A stretch of 64,000 nucleotides of DNA from Hyphomonadaceae bacterium (lineage in GTDB: Bacteria > Pseudomonadota > Alphaproteobacteria > Caulobacterales > Hyphomonadaceae). The notes below the pieces were generated by a model that worked only from the letters and a program-made list of their open reading frames with translations, searched no databases and was not told the DNA's origin. Within the stretch, counting starts at the first letter, position 1; every line of letters begins with the position of its first letter. A program made the translations under genes and the position numbers. Positions 25,773 to 35,505 of this stretch are shown piece after piece. The stretch is from NCBI GenBank assembly GCA_028285145.1, contig JANQQC010000013.1:62001-126000 (forward strand), given 5' to 3'.

Positions 25773-25811
25773 TCCGGCCCGGCGTTTCTCTGCTGGGCCG
25801 GACTTTGTTTT
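25773..25811 (+). terminator. intrinsic terminator between lipoprotein and TonB receptor genes
   Basis: An 11-base-pair stem (25773-25783 with 25792-25802, one G-T wobble) closes an eight-base loop and is followed by CTTTGTTTT. It starts 18 bases after the lipoprotein stop and ends 26 bases before the receptor ATG, so it should end or attenuate the lipoprotein transcript. Confidence 0.75.
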
Positions 25812-25837
25812 CCAACTCCGGGGATCGGGGAACTAAA

Positions 25838-28546
25838 ATGTCCAGACTATCCATAGCGTTCAAAAGCGCGCTTCTGCTCTCAACCGCCTGCTTCAGCGTT
25901 GGCATTTCCATCGCGCAGGAAGCGGCAGAACCTGAAGAAGACCGCACCCTGGAAACGGTTGTTGTGCGCGGGGAGTTCATCCCTGATGAGAAGCGCTCGA
26001 CGTCGGAGATTTCCAGCCTGCTGGATTCCGCTGATTTCCAGGTTCAGGGCGACTCCGACGCAGCTGCCGCGCTCCGCCGCGTTACGGGCCTGTCGCTGTC
26101 TCGTGGCAAATTCATATTTGTCCGGGGTCTAAATGAGCGCTATTCGAGCGCAACGCTCAACGGATCGCCTTTGCCGAGCCCCGAGCCACTACGCCGCGTC
26201 GCACCGCTCGATCTGTTCCCAACATCGATTCTTGAGTCGGTACTTGTCCAGAAAACGTACTCGCCAGAGTATTCCGCTGAATTTGGTGGCGGCCTCGTGG
26301 AAATGCGCACGAAGTCGGTGCCTGATGAGCGCTTTCTTGAGGTGTCGTTGTCGGCCGGCGGTAATACCGAAACAACTGGGCAGGATGCGTTGCTCTACGA
26401 TGGTGGCAATACGGATTGGCTCGGTTTTGATGATGGAACAAGGAATATTCCGCCCGTTCTGTCGTCCATTTATACGACCCAGCGGGTGGACTCGCTTCCA
26501 GTCGAGCAACTCACCTTGGCTGGGCGCGAACTGGTCGATACGCCGCTCTGGGTGGTGCAGGAAGGCAATGCTAATGCCGATTTTGGAGCCGCGATTTCGC
26601 TCGGCGAGCGGGTTGATTTCTCGCCTGACGTGTCGATGGGGCTCATAGGCTCGTTGAGCTTTGACAATAGTTGGGACACCAAAATCGGTGAGCGCCGAAA
26701 TCTGCAAGCCAATGTTCGCAACGCAGATGGAACAGGCGGCTCGCTTGGTGCACCGGGCACGACGGTTGAGCTCGAAAGCGAGGACACCTTCAATCGGAAC
26801 TCGACCGAAAACGATATCCGCCTGACAGGGTTCGGCTCAATCGGCTTCGATCTCTATGACGATCACAGTATTGATTTTACGGGTCTTCTAACGCGCTCCA
26901 CAACGAAAGAGGTCCGTAATCTAATTGGCTTTTCCACCGTGGACTTTGCCGATGGCAACCGGGTGCGCGTCGACAAGCTCGAATGGTTCGAGCGCCAAGT
27001 GTACACAGGGCAGGCGCGCGGCGAGCACTATCTGACTTTCCTGGAAAACATCTCCGGCGATCTTGATGATGTCGCGTTCAACTGGCGCGCCTCCTATTCG
27101 GAGGCGTTCCGCGATGCCCCTTATGAACGTGAGGTCGTCTACGAAGAGACGAATGTTGACGATGTGTTCCAGATCGACAGCGCACGCCGAAACACGACGT
27201 CTTTCTCCAAGATTGAGGATAAGACCCAGGACATCGGTGCAGATATCACGATCCCTCTGATCGTTGATTGGCTTCCGGGTGAAGAAGTGGAGCTGAAAGC
27301 GGGCTGGACATACTTCGAGTCCAATCGGGACACGTTGACAAAGATCTATCGCTTCGATGGGACACTGCTGCCGGAGTTTCAGGACCGCCGTGTGGATGTC
27401 ATTTACGGCGACAGCAACATCGGGCCGGGTCGGCTGCAATTACGCGAAGTGGGCGGAAGCTCGTTCCCAGAGGCGTTTCGGGGTGAGCTTGAACTCGACG
27501 CTTACTACTTCAAGGCTGATGTGCAGCTGACGAACTTCCTGCGGATCGCAGCTGGCGTTCGCTACGAAGATTCGCTGCAGACGTCCGACACGTTCAATTT
27601 GACGCTGCCTGATGATGGTCTTCTTGAGGCTGGGATTTCTTCCCAGTACGGCCTGCCAAGCGTTACGGCAACGTGGAACTTCACCGACAATATGCAGGTC
27701 CGCGCCGGTTTCTCGCAGACCATTACTCGTCCTCAGTTCCGGGAGCTGGCGTTCGTTCAGTTCGTGAACTCCGAAACTGATGAGAGCTTCATCGGTAATC
27801 CATTCCTCGTGAATTCAGAAGTCGACAACTTCGATGTGCGCTGGGAGTATTATTTCGCGCGGGACGAGTTCATTACGCTTGGCTTGTTCTACAAGGACAT
27901 CACCAAGCCGATTGAAGAAGTTAGCTTCCGGTTCGGCGATTCAAACATCAACTCTTTCATCAATGCACCGCAGGCAGAACTCTTTGGGTTCGAAGGCGAG
28001 TTCGAAAAGATTCTGCCTATCCAAAACTGGATCGAATCAGATTGGCTGAGGACGAAGGACATCGTTCTGAAGGCAAACTACGCCTACACTGAGAGCGAAG
28101 TCTCAGCGACTGGGGAGGTGATCCGGGCCAGGTTCAACACCGGTACTGTGGAGGCCGACCCGACCTCGGGCGAGGCTTTCATAATCGATGGCCGGAAGCT
28201 GCAGGGGCAGTCAGATCACATTGCGAACGTACAGTTTGGGTTCGATGATGATGTTGCCCGGTCTCAGTTCAGACTGCTTCTGAACTATTCGAGCGAACGC
28301 ATTCGTCGCGCCGAGAACCGGACAGCCAATGAACCAGCGATTATTGAGCAGCTGCCTTTGACCGTGGACATGACATACAAACGCGACTTCGATTTCCGTG
28401 GTGGAGCTTATGAGTTCTCGTTTAGGGTGCAAAACATCTTTGGTGAGAGCTATGAAGCGTTCCAGGAAGGAACGAACCAAGAAGTTGTCGTTGACAGCTA
28501 TGAGCAGGGTCAGGCCTTCTCTGTGGGGATCAAGCGAACGTTTTAA
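25838..28546 (+). CDS. TonB-dependent outer membrane receptor
   Basis: This 902-residue receptor has a signal peptide cleaved near residue 26 and a TonB-box-like 'LETVVVRG' at about residues 38-45. A plug domain follows ('LRRVTGLSLSRGKFIFVRGLNERYSSATLNG', 'EYSAEFGGGLVEMRT'), then a beta-barrel ending in the terminal phenylalanine 'SVGIKRTF' needed for BAM insertion. It imports a ligand across the outer membrane using TonB energy; the ligand is unknown. The ATG at 25838 is chosen because GGGGA precedes it and the signal peptide starts there. Being beside the large lipoprotein suggests that the lipoprotein captures or processes the ligand. Confidence 0.93.
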   Translation: MSRLSIAFKSALLLSTACFSVGISIAQEAAEPEEDRTLETVVVRGEFIPDEKRSTSEISSLLDSADFQVQGDSDAAAALRRVTGLSLSRGKFIFVRGLNERYSSATLNGSPLPSPEPLRRVAPLDLFPTSILESVLVQKTYSPEYSAEFGGGLVEMRTKSVPDERFLEVSLSAGGNTETTGQDALLYDGGNTDWLGFDDGTRNIPPVLSSIYTTQRVDSLPVEQLTLAGRELVDTPLWVVQEGNANADFGAAISLGERVDFSPDVSMGLIGSLSFDNSWDTKIGERRNLQANVRNADGTGGSLGAPGTTVELESEDTFNRNSTENDIRLTGFGSIGFDLYDDHSIDFTGLLTRSTTKEVRNLIGFSTVDFADGNRVRVDKLEWFERQVYTGQARGEHYLTFLENISGDLDDVAFNWRASYSEAFRDAPYEREVVYEETNVDDVFQIDSARRNTTSFSKIEDKTQDIGADITIPLIVDWLPGEEVELKAGWTYFESNRDTLTKIYRFDGTLLPEFQDRRVDVIYGDSNIGPGRLQLREVGGSSFPEAFRGELELDAYYFKADVQLTNFLRIAAGVRYEDSLQTSDTFNLTLPDDGLLEAGISSQYGLPSVTATWNFTDNMQVRAGFSQTITRPQFRELAFVQFVNSETDESFIGNPFLVNSEVDNFDVRWEYYFARDEFITLGLFYKDITKPIEEVSFRFGDSNINSFINAPQAELFGFEGEFEKILPIQNWIESDWLRTKDIVLKANYAYTESEVSATGEVIRARFNTGTVEADPTSGEAFIIDGRKLQGQSDHIANVQFGFDDDVARSQFRLLLNYSSERIRRAENRTANEPAIIEQLPLTVDMTYKRDFDFRGGAYEFSFRVQNIFGESYEAFQEGTNQEVVVDSYEQGQAFSVGIKRTF

Positions 28547-28640
28547 CTCCCGGACAAGCTATTCCCATTAATTAATTAGTCGGCACGATTCATTAACGCT
28601 ATGCCCGCCAATGCTTTGGTTGGTTAAGTTTGGAGGCCGA

Positions 28641-29528
28641 ATGACCCTCAGCAGCGCGCTGTCAGGTCTGAATGTCAATGCAGCCGCGATCTGGCTGAAA
28701 CGAGCCGTGGTTGCGGGCTCGGTCATTGTGCTCGGCCTGATTTCTGCGCGCGCCTTCTGGTTGTTGGCGGACCCGCACGGCGCGGTCTCGAATGAAGTTG
28801 GTGTTGTTTCGATGAGCTCGACCGCTGCAGGTCAACCTGCTCTGCGAGCCGATCTGTCGATCCTGACACGCCTGAACCCGTTCTCCAAGGCAAATGCCGA
28901 ACTAACAGATATCGTTACCGAAGCGCCGGAAACGGCATTGAACCTGGTTTTGTCTGGTCTCAGGGCACAGACGGGTGAGGGGCAGGGATCAGCTGTTATA
29001 AAGACACCCGACAATCTGCAGGCGCTCTACGAACCCGGCGATGAGATACTCGCCGGTGTCTCTTTGGAGCGGGTGCTGAGCGATCGGGTCGAGATTCGGC
29101 GGAATGGGCGCCTTGAAAGCCTGTTTTTGACAGACGCGCGCGGTGCGCTCTCCGTGATTGAGGATCAGGAGACCCGACAAATCGTTTCGGGTGAAGCCGC
29201 CGAACCTGTGTCTCCCGTCGCGCCGAATACGCTCGTCGTCGCCAATATGAGTGAGTTTCTGGCGGCTATTCGATTGGACCCAGTTCGTGCGGACAATGTT
29301 ACAGTCGGGTATAGACTGCTGCCCCGCGACGATGGGTCGGCACTGGCCGCGGCCGGCTTCGAGACAGGTGATGCCGTGCTCGCCATTAACGGCGCAGCGA
29401 TTGGCGACATCGATGGCGAAGAATTTATTGAAGAATTGGAGTCGGCGAGAGGCGCGGATCTGACGGTCTTGCGGGATGGCGAAGAGACCACCCAGCGCCT
29501 CATTGTCGGTGGGAGGACAGAGCCGTGA
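28641..29528 (+). CDS. gspC: type II secretion system protein GspC
   Basis: GspC is the inner membrane protein that links the assembly platform to the secretin. This 295-residue protein has one N-terminal membrane helix ('AVVAGSVIVLGLISARAFWLL', about residues 21-41) and a homology region domain ('LSGLRAQTGEGQGSAVI', 'YEPGDEIL'). The C-terminal PDZ-like domain has 'YRLLPRDDGSALAAAGFETGDAVLAINGAAI'. It opens the gsp operon, 94 bases after the receptor stop. The ATG at 28641 has GGAGG upstream. Its TGA overlaps the GTG start of gspD. Confidence 0.92.
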   Translation: MTLSSALSGLNVNAAAIWLKRAVVAGSVIVLGLISARAFWLLADPHGAVSNEVGVVSMSSTAAGQPALRADLSILTRLNPFSKANAELTDIVTEAPETALNLVLSGLRAQTGEGQGSAVIKTPDNLQALYEPGDEILAGVSLERVLSDRVEIRRNGRLESLFLTDARGALSVIEDQETRQIVSGEAAEPVSPVAPNTLVVANMSEFLAAIRLDPVRADNVTVGYRLLPRDDGSALAAAGFETGDAVLAINGAAIGDIDGEEFIEELESARGADLTVLRDGEETTQRLIVGGRTEP

Positions 29529-31468
29529 ACACACGATTTCTGATGAGCGCTGCGCTCGGTGCGTACGCGGCAGCGCATGCTCAGGCGGAAATGCAGTCGC
29601 CGCAGGCTGCACGGCATATTCTGAACCTTGATGATGTCGAGATCAGCGCGCTGGTCGAAGACGTATCAATGGTGACCGGCTACACCTTCATCGTTCATCC
29701 CGATGTCCGTAAGGTCCGCGTGACCGTGATGTCTCAGACGCCGATGTCGTCCGACGATGTGTTTCAGGTGTTTCTGTCGACACTCCGCGTACACGGGTTT
29801 GCCGCAGTTCCAGCCGGACGGGACACCTACAAGATCATTCCCGAGCAGAGCGCTGTCGGAGAGGCATTCGTTACGGGCTCCGGTCCAAATGCCTTTGTTA
29901 CCGAGATTCTCAAGCTGAACCACTTCAACGCGGTCGAAGCCGCGCAGATGATCAAGCCGCTCATCGATGCTCAGGGACAAGTGGTTGCCAACGCCAACTC
30001 CAATACGCTGGTGGTTGTCGATTACGCGTCGAACCTTTCCAAGCTCCGCACGATTGTCGCAGAACTCGACAAGGATCGTTCTGTCGTCGAGACCGTGGCG
30101 CTGCGCAATGTGCCGGCCTCCGAAATGGAAACTATCCTGAACAAGGTTCAGGGTGAGAGGGCACGCGAAGGCGGGCCACGGATCAATTTCTCCGCCGTGG
30201 CCTCGGAAACCAGCAATTCAATCGTCATTCGGGGCGATGAACTGATGGTCGAGCGCGCCAAGCAGGTCGCGGCTGAGCTCGATCAGACTGATCCAGTGCG
30301 TGACAATATCCGCGTGATCTCACTGAATAATTCCGATGCGGTCGAGATCGTGCCGATCCTTGAGCGTGTCGGCGTAACGATGGCAGCCCGGCAATCGCCG
30401 GGTGAAGGCGGCACGTTTGAGCCAACCATCGCGCATCATGAGCCGACAAACTCTCTTGTGATCAGTGCCAACTACGAAACGCTTCTTGCCATGGAGCGCG
30501 TGATCGAAGCGTTGGACGTGCGCCGTGCGCAGGTGCTTGTTGAAGCGATTATCGTTGAAATGTCAGACGACACCGCGCGTGAGCTCGGCGTTCAGTTCCT
30601 TGTATCGGGAACCGAAGGCGATGCGCCTTTCGCTTCTACCAATTTCTCTCGGTCTGCTCCGAACCTTCTGGCGCTGACGGGAGCGCTCGCGGGCGATGGT
30701 CTGTTCGGGGGCGATGACAGCGTGAACAAGACGTTCCGCGATGCGGCCGTCAGCTCGCTGCTCGGCGCAAATGGTGTGACGCTGGGCTTTGGCGGGCAGG
30801 ATGGCGACACGCTGTTCGGCGCGATCATCAATGCCGTTGAAGACGACACCGAGTCGCGTATCCTCTCTACGCCGTTCGGCATGACACTCGACAATGCAAC
30901 GTCAGCACTCGTTGTTGGTCAGGAAATTCCGATTACGACGGGCGAAGTGCTTGGTGACGCAAATACGAACCCGTTTCGGACCGTTGATCGCAAAGAGATC
31001 GGTGTGAAGCTGAATGTAACGCCGCGGATCGGGGAAGAGGACACTGTTCGACTTGATATCGAGCAGGAGGTCTCGAGCATTTTCGGGTCAGTCAACGCAG
31101 CGACACCCGATCTGATTACCAATCTGCGATCAATTCAGACGAGCGTGATTGCTGACGATGGTGAGATCATCGTTCTGGGCGGCCTCGTTGAGCAGACCGA
31201 GACGGATGTGACCAGCCAGGTGCCGATCCTGGGCGATATTCCGGGCATCGGCCGGCTTTTCAGGTCCGAGGGCAAAGGGCAGACCCGAACAAATCTGATG
31301 GTTTTCATTAAACCGACGATTGTTCGGGACGATTTAGATGCTCGCGCAACAACGGCACAGAAGTACACTTACATACGCGCTGAAGAGATTATGCGTGGCG
31401 GTAGCGATGATAGCTCTCTGGACCGCTTCATTGAGGACGTCGTCGGCTCTACGGTTCCCCGTCGCTGA
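29525..31468 (+). CDS. gspD: type II secretion system secretin GspD
   Basis: GspD forms the outer membrane channel of the type II system. The 647-residue protein has a signal peptide (cleaved near AHA, residue 18-20) and an N0 domain starting 'ILNLDDVEISALVEDVSMVTG'. N1-N3 repeats ('NANSNTLVVVDYASN', 'ETSNSIVIRGDE') come next. The secretin core has 'VGQEIPITTGEVLGD', 'VGVKLNVTPRI'-type 'IGVKLNVTPRIGEEDTVRLDIEQE' and 'VPILGDIPGIGRLF'. No S-domain for a GspS pilotin is obvious. GTG start at 29525 overlaps the gspC stop. Confidence 0.97.
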   Translation: MNTRFLMSAALGAYAAAHAQAEMQSPQAARHILNLDDVEISALVEDVSMVTGYTFIVHPDVRKVRVTVMSQTPMSSDDVFQVFLSTLRVHGFAAVPAGRDTYKIIPEQSAVGEAFVTGSGPNAFVTEILKLNHFNAVEAAQMIKPLIDAQGQVVANANSNTLVVVDYASNLSKLRTIVAELDKDRSVVETVALRNVPASEMETILNKVQGERAREGGPRINFSAVASETSNSIVIRGDELMVERAKQVAAELDQTDPVRDNIRVISLNNSDAVEIVPILERVGVTMAARQSPGEGGTFEPTIAHHEPTNSLVISANYETLLAMERVIEALDVRRAQVLVEAIIVEMSDDTARELGVQFLVSGTEGDAPFASTNFSRSAPNLLALTGALAGDGLFGGDDSVNKTFRDAAVSSLLGANGVTLGFGGQDGDTLFGAIINAVEDDTESRILSTPFGMTLDNATSALVVGQEIPITTGEVLGDANTNPFRTVDRKEIGVKLNVTPRIGEEDTVRLDIEQEVSSIFGSVNAATPDLITNLRSIQTSVIADDGEIIVLGGLVEQTETDVTSQVPILGDIPGIGRLFRSEGKGQTRTNLMVFIKPTIVRDDLDARATTAQKYTYIRAEEIMRGGSDDSSLDRFIEDVVGSTVPRR

Positions 31469-31501
31469 CGGCGCCGGTTTTCGGAGGTAGACTGGATTCC
31501 A

Positions 31502-33001
31502 ATGGAGCCCTCGACACCGCACCGATTGTCCTATGCTTTTGCCAAGGAGAAAGGGCTTGTGGTCATGACTGACCGCGAGCCGCTAACCGTGGGCGTGCGG
31601 ACAGGCGCGGATCCTTATGGGCTTGTCGAGGTTCGGCGTGTAATGGGCCAGCCTTTTGCGCTTGAGCCGCTGGAGCCAACAGTGTTCGAGCGGCACCTTT
31701 CCGAGACCTATGGCCGGAACGATCTTGACGGCGAAGAAGCTGAAGCTGCTTTGGGTCTTGAGAGCGATCTTGAAAGCCTTGTGGACGGAATTCCGCAGGC
31801 TGCCGACCTTCTGGACGGCGACGATGATGCGCCAATTATCCGTTTGATCAACGGTCTCATCTACGAGGCGGTCAAACGCAAAGCCTCCGACATTCATATC
31901 GACCCATTCGAAGAGAAGCTCTCCATTCGATACCGGATCGATGGGTCGCTTCAGGAAGTTCTGACGCCATCGCGCCGGCTTGCGTCTCCTTTGGTCTCAC
32001 GAATCAAGGTGATGAGCCGGTTGGACATCGCGGAAAAACGTATGCCCCAGGATGGGCGGATATCTCTGACGCTTGGAGGGCGCTCACTCGATGTTCGGGT
32101 GGCAACTCTGCCGACGCGATATGGAGAGCGGGTTGCGCTTCGAATTCTCGATACACGCAATGCACTGATCGGGCTTGATCAACTCGGCATGGACGAAGCA
32201 ACGCTTGGCCGTTTCCGTTCGGCGCTGAGCCAGCCTAACGGCGTGATCCTTGTCACCGGACCGACAGGTTCCGGAAAGACCACCACGCTGTACTCAGCAC
32301 TGTCGCTGCTCAACACAGGCAGCGTAAACATCATGACGCTTGAAGATCCGGTCGAGTACGGTCTTGAGGGCATCAGCCAGACACCTATGGACCATAAGGT
32401 CGGGCTCAACTTTGCCGCGACCCTTCGCTCGATCCTGAGGAACGATCCGAACATCGTCATGGTCGGTGAGATTCGCGATGTAGAAACAGCGGAAGTCGCG
32501 CTGGAGTTCGCGCTGACAGGGCGGCTGGCGCTCTCGACCATCCACACAAACAGTTCCGCCGGCGCGATTACCCGCCTGCGGGATATGGGCGTGGAGAGTT
32601 TTCTGCTGGCATCCACGTTGCGCGGTATCCTTGCGCAACGACTGGTACGCAGGCTCTGTCCGTCCTGCCGTGAGCCCTATCAGCCCTCGCCAGACGAGCT
32701 GCAGCTGATGGAGATGGCATCCGAAGACGTCCCGACGCTTTATCGACCGAAGGGGTGTCTTGCATGCGGGAATACCGGCTTCGACGGGCGGCTTGGTGTG
32801 TATGAGTTGCTTACTGTCGATAGCGACATACGAAAGCTCATTCATTCCGGGGCTAATGAGGGTGAGATCGAGCAGGTCGCCTTCCGTGACCACGATATGC
32901 TGTTCCAGAATGGCCTGCGCTACGTTTTGAGCGGCGAAACAAGTCTTGAAGAAGTGCTGCATGTCTGCCGCCGTGAGGGATGGGCTGATGGCGGCGTTTG
33001 A
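31502..33001 (+). CDS. gspE: type II secretion ATPase GspE
   Basis: GspE powers pseudopilus assembly from the cytoplasmic face. The 499-residue ATPase contains Walker A 'GPTGSGKTT' (about residues 253-261), the Asp box 'LEDPVEYGLEGISQ', Walker B 'VMVGEIRDVETAEVA' and the His box 'STIHTNSSAGAITRL'. The C-terminal zinc-binding tetracysteine element has 'LCPSCREP' near 386 and 'GCLACGNTG' near 419. It starts 33 bases after gspD and overlaps gspF by 14 bases. Confidence 0.97.
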   Translation: MEPSTPHRLSYAFAKEKGLVVMTDREPLTVGVRTGADPYGLVEVRRVMGQPFALEPLEPTVFERHLSETYGRNDLDGEEAEAALGLESDLESLVDGIPQAADLLDGDDDAPIIRLINGLIYEAVKRKASDIHIDPFEEKLSIRYRIDGSLQEVLTPSRRLASPLVSRIKVMSRLDIAEKRMPQDGRISLTLGGRSLDVRVATLPTRYGERVALRILDTRNALIGLDQLGMDEATLGRFRSALSQPNGVILVTGPTGSGKTTTLYSALSLLNTGSVNIMTLEDPVEYGLEGISQTPMDHKVGLNFAATLRSILRNDPNIVMVGEIRDVETAEVALEFALTGRLALSTIHTNSSAGAITRLRDMGVESFLLASTLRGILAQRLVRRLCPSCREPYQPSPDELQLMEMASEDVPTLYRPKGCLACGNTGFDGRLGVYELLTVDSDIRKLIHSGANEGEIEQVAFRDHDMLFQNGLRYVLSGETSLEEVLHVCRREGWADGGV

Positions 33002-34202
33002 ATATACCGCAATCGGAGCCGATGGCCGCAGGACCAAGGGGGTCATTTCGGCAGACAGTCCTCGTGCAGCGCGCAAGGAACTGCGCCTGCGGCAGCTGAC
33101 GCCGCTCAAGGTTGCCGAAACCAGAGGCGAAGAAGCAGCTGGTGCTCTAAAGATCCGCGGCGGTCTGTCGGCAAAACAACGCGCCCTCATCACGCGACAG
33201 CTCGCAATGCTGCTGCAGTCAGAGATGACGGTTGAACAGGCGCTGGCTGCAGCGGCCGGCGACGGCGAGAACCCTGCAACGCGGAAGCTGCTCCTTGGGA
33301 TGCGGGCACAGGTGATGGAGGGCAACCGCCTGGCGGACGCGATGTTGTCTGCGCCAAAGGCGTTTCCGCCACTATATCGATCCGTCGTTGCCGCGGGCGA
33401 AGCGTCCGGCAAGCTCGGCGAGGTGATGGAGCGACTCGCTGACTATCTTGAGAAAACTTACAAGCTGCGCACGAAGGTGCAGTCCGCGCTGATCTACCCA
33501 GCAGTGCTCGGTGTGATGGCGCTGGGCATGGTGACGGCACTAATGGTGTTTATCGTTCCGCGTCTCATAGAGCAGTTCGATATGCTCGGGGCGGACCGAC
33601 TGCCCCTCATCACGCGCGTTGTCATCGCCGCATCCAATTTCGTTCGAGACTACGGTTTGATCATGCTGGCGGTTATCGTCATTGGCGGGTTCCTGTTTCA
33701 ACGCGCGGCGCGAACGCTAGCGGTGAAACACGCGATTGATCGGGTCGTGCTGCGAGTCCCGTTCTTCGGCAGTATGAACCGAACGGTGTCCGCCGCCCGT
33801 TTCGCACGCATTTATGCGACTCTCTCCGGCAGTGGCGCGCCAGTGCTCGAATCACTCAGTGCCGCCAAGGGAGCCATGACGAACTCCGTTTTCGCCAATG
33901 CGGCAGACGATATCGCGGAAGCCGTTCGTGAAGGGCGGTCCTTTTCCGGTGCAATGCGGACCACAGGTGTGTTTCCTGCGGTCATGACGCACATGGTCGC
34001 CAGCGGCGAGGCGGGGCGGAATCTTCCCGGCATGATGAATCGTTCTGCGGAGTTTCTCGAAGCTGAGTTCGAGAATGCATCCAGCGTTGCGCTTGGTCTG
34101 CTGGAACCGCTGATCATTATCATTCTTGGCGTGGTTGTCGGCCTAATTGTTCTCTCGATCATGCTGCCCATCATGCAACTCAACACTCTTGCTCTTGGAT
34201 AG
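32988..34202 (+). CDS. gspF: type II secretion inner membrane platform protein GspF
   Basis: GspF is the polytopic platform protein that couples GspE to pseudopilin assembly. The 404-residue product begins 'AAFEYTAIGADGRRTKGVI', the conserved GspF start, and has two cytoplasmic helical repeats ('RQLAMLLQSEMTVEQAL', 'RFARIYATLSGSGAPVLESL'). Three membrane helices are seen near residues 165-190, 215-235 and 370-395. The ATG at 32988 is chosen since the conserved N-terminus begins there; it lies within the end of gspE. Confidence 0.96.
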   Translation: MAAFEYTAIGADGRRTKGVISADSPRAARKELRLRQLTPLKVAETRGEEAAGALKIRGGLSAKQRALITRQLAMLLQSEMTVEQALAAAAGDGENPATRKLLLGMRAQVMEGNRLADAMLSAPKAFPPLYRSVVAAGEASGKLGEVMERLADYLEKTYKLRTKVQSALIYPAVLGVMALGMVTALMVFIVPRLIEQFDMLGADRLPLITRVVIAASNFVRDYGLIMLAVIVIGGFLFQRAARTLAVKHAIDRVVLRVPFFGSMNRTVSAARFARIYATLSGSGAPVLESLSAAKGAMTNSVFANAADDIAEAVREGRSFSGAMRTTGVFPAVMTHMVASGEAGRNLPGMMNRSAEFLEAEFENASSVALGLLEPLIIIILGVVVGLIVLSIMLPIMQLNTLALG

Positions 34203-34211
34203 GATCGCATC

Positions 34212-34661
34212 ATGCGCATTGAAAAAGCCAAGCCGTCCCGGCGCTCCGAAGCCGGCTTCTCCCTCGTCGAACTCATGGTTGTTATTCTGATCATGAGCCT
34301 GCTTGCGGCCGTAATTTTCGTGAACGTGGCACCTGTCGGTGATAGCTCCCGAGTTGCGAAAGCGAGAGCAGATATTGCAACTCTTGAGGGCGCGCTGGAG
34401 CAGTACAGTCTCGATATGTACGGTTATCCGTCAGAGGCGGACGGCCTGGAAGCACTCTCGACGCCGCCAGCGGGGGCAAACACGGCGAACTATCGCCCCG
34501 GCGGTTACATTCGCCGCATTCAACTCGATCCCTGGGGTAACTCCTATCAGTATGTGAACCCATCGGAGCGTTCCAACGCCGCGTTCGACCTCTACTCTTT
34601 CGGCGCGGATGGCCAACCCGGTGGTGAAGACATGAACGCCGATATCGGCAACTGGGACTAA
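34212..34661 (+). CDS. gspG: major pseudopilin GspG
   Basis: This 149-residue pseudopilin has the prepilin peptidase site 'AGFSLVELMVVI' (cleavage after G, glutamate at +5) preceded by a 16-residue basic leader. The globular domain is typical of GspG: 'ALEQYSLDMYGYPSEADGLEAL', 'YIRRIQLDPWGNSYQYVNP' and 'DLYSFGADGQPGGE', which includes the calcium loop. It forms the main body of the pseudopilus. The prepilin peptidase GspO is not encoded in this operon. Confidence 0.97.
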   Translation: MRIEKAKPSRRSEAGFSLVELMVVILIMSLLAAVIFVNVAPVGDSSRVAKARADIATLEGALEQYSLDMYGYPSEADGLEALSTPPAGANTANYRPGGYIRRIQLDPWGNSYQYVNPSERSNAAFDLYSFGADGQPGGEDMNADIGNWD

Positions 34662-34663
34662 GT

Positions 34664-35137
34664 GTGATCGAGGCGCGCCCGTCCATGCAGTCCGGCGTGA
34701 GCCTCGTTGAGGTGCTGATGACCTTGTTTATCATGGCGCTGGCGACTTCGCTTATCGTGATGACGATTCCCGAGAGGGACAGAGCGGTGGACCGGGAGGC
34801 GGAACGGCTTGTGACTGTCCTCGACAAGTCTCAGCGGCTTGCAAAAGTCAGCGGTCAGACGGTTGGGTTCCGCGCGGATGTTGACCGGTTCGAAGTTGTG
34901 AAACGCAACAATGAGGTCTGGCAGAGCATTCCCGATGGTGAGTTTCGGTTGGAGCCAGGTGTTCGTCTAAACTTGGATGAACTTCCTGAGCAGGACGGTG
35001 AACGCCCAGAGAATTGGCCTCAGATTTCTTTCGATCCTCTCGGACATGATTTGGAGGCTCGTATTCTTGTCGAAGAGGGGCGGGAGCGGCGGATTATCAT
35101 GCTCGGCCCGGACGGTGTAGAGGTCGAGGCACAGTGA
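34664..35137 (+). CDS. gspH: minor pseudopilin GspH
   Basis: This 157-residue protein has a short leader and the prepilin motif 'SGVSLVEVLMTL', with valine instead of phenylalanine at the +1 position after the cleavage glycine and glutamate at +5. The C-terminal half has 'VEVEAQ' and 'ISFDPLGHDLEARILV', as in GspH-like minor pseudopilins. The start is GTG at 34664, two bases after the gspG stop. It overlaps gspI through TGATG. Assignment rests mostly on position between gspG and gspI. Confidence 0.85.
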   Translation: MIEARPSMQSGVSLVEVLMTLFIMALATSLIVMTIPERDRAVDREAERLVTVLDKSQRLAKVSGQTVGFRADVDRFEVVKRNNEVWQSIPDGEFRLEPGVRLNLDELPEQDGERPENWPQISFDPLGHDLEARILVEEGRERRIIMLGPDGVEVEAQ

Positions 35138-35505
35138 TGGGGCGCGGGCAACAAGGATTCACGCTGGTTGAAGTGCTTGCTGCGCTGGTTGTTTTCTCTG
35201 TTGCGGCGATGGGGCTCATCACCCTTACGAACAATAGCACGCGGGCCTCAGCCTATCTGGAGGATCGGTTACTCGCGCAGATCGTTGCCGAGAATGTGAT
35301 GACGGATGCGATGACAGACCGTGACGTCTTGCACAGAGGTGTTCTGACCGGACGCGAGACGCAACGTGAACGAACGCTGGACTGGACGCGTCTCGTTGAA
35401 GAGACGGGGACAGATGGGCTCAAGAGCATTGAAGTTTCCGTTGCTGATGCGGAGTCTGAGCAAACCCTTTTCACGCTGAGCGCCCTGCGGCGGGATCCAC
35501 GATGA
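35137..35505 (+). CDS. gspI: minor pseudopilin GspI
   Basis: This small pseudopilin (122 residues from ATG 35137) has the cleavage motif 'QQGFTLVEVLAALVVF' right at the N-terminus and a compact C-terminal domain with 'EDRLLAQIVAENVMTD', characteristic of GspI. A GTG three bases earlier is possible, but GAGG lies seven bases before the ATG. It forms the pseudopilus tip with GspJ and GspK. Its stop overlaps the gspJ ATG by four bases. Confidence 0.9.
   Translation: MGRGQQGFTLVEVLAALVVFSVAAMGLITLTNNSTRASAYLEDRLLAQIVAENVMTDAMTDRDVLHRGVLTGRETQRERTLDWTRLVEETGTDGLKSIEVSVADAESEQTLFTLSALRRDPR

Noticed and set aside
32294..33412. Long open frame on the minus strand (372 residues) opposite gspE and gspF
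   Set aside because: It lies opposite well-conserved ATPase and platform genes, has no recognisable motif and is rich in Arg/Ser/Ala, as expected for an antisense frame in GC-rich coding DNA.
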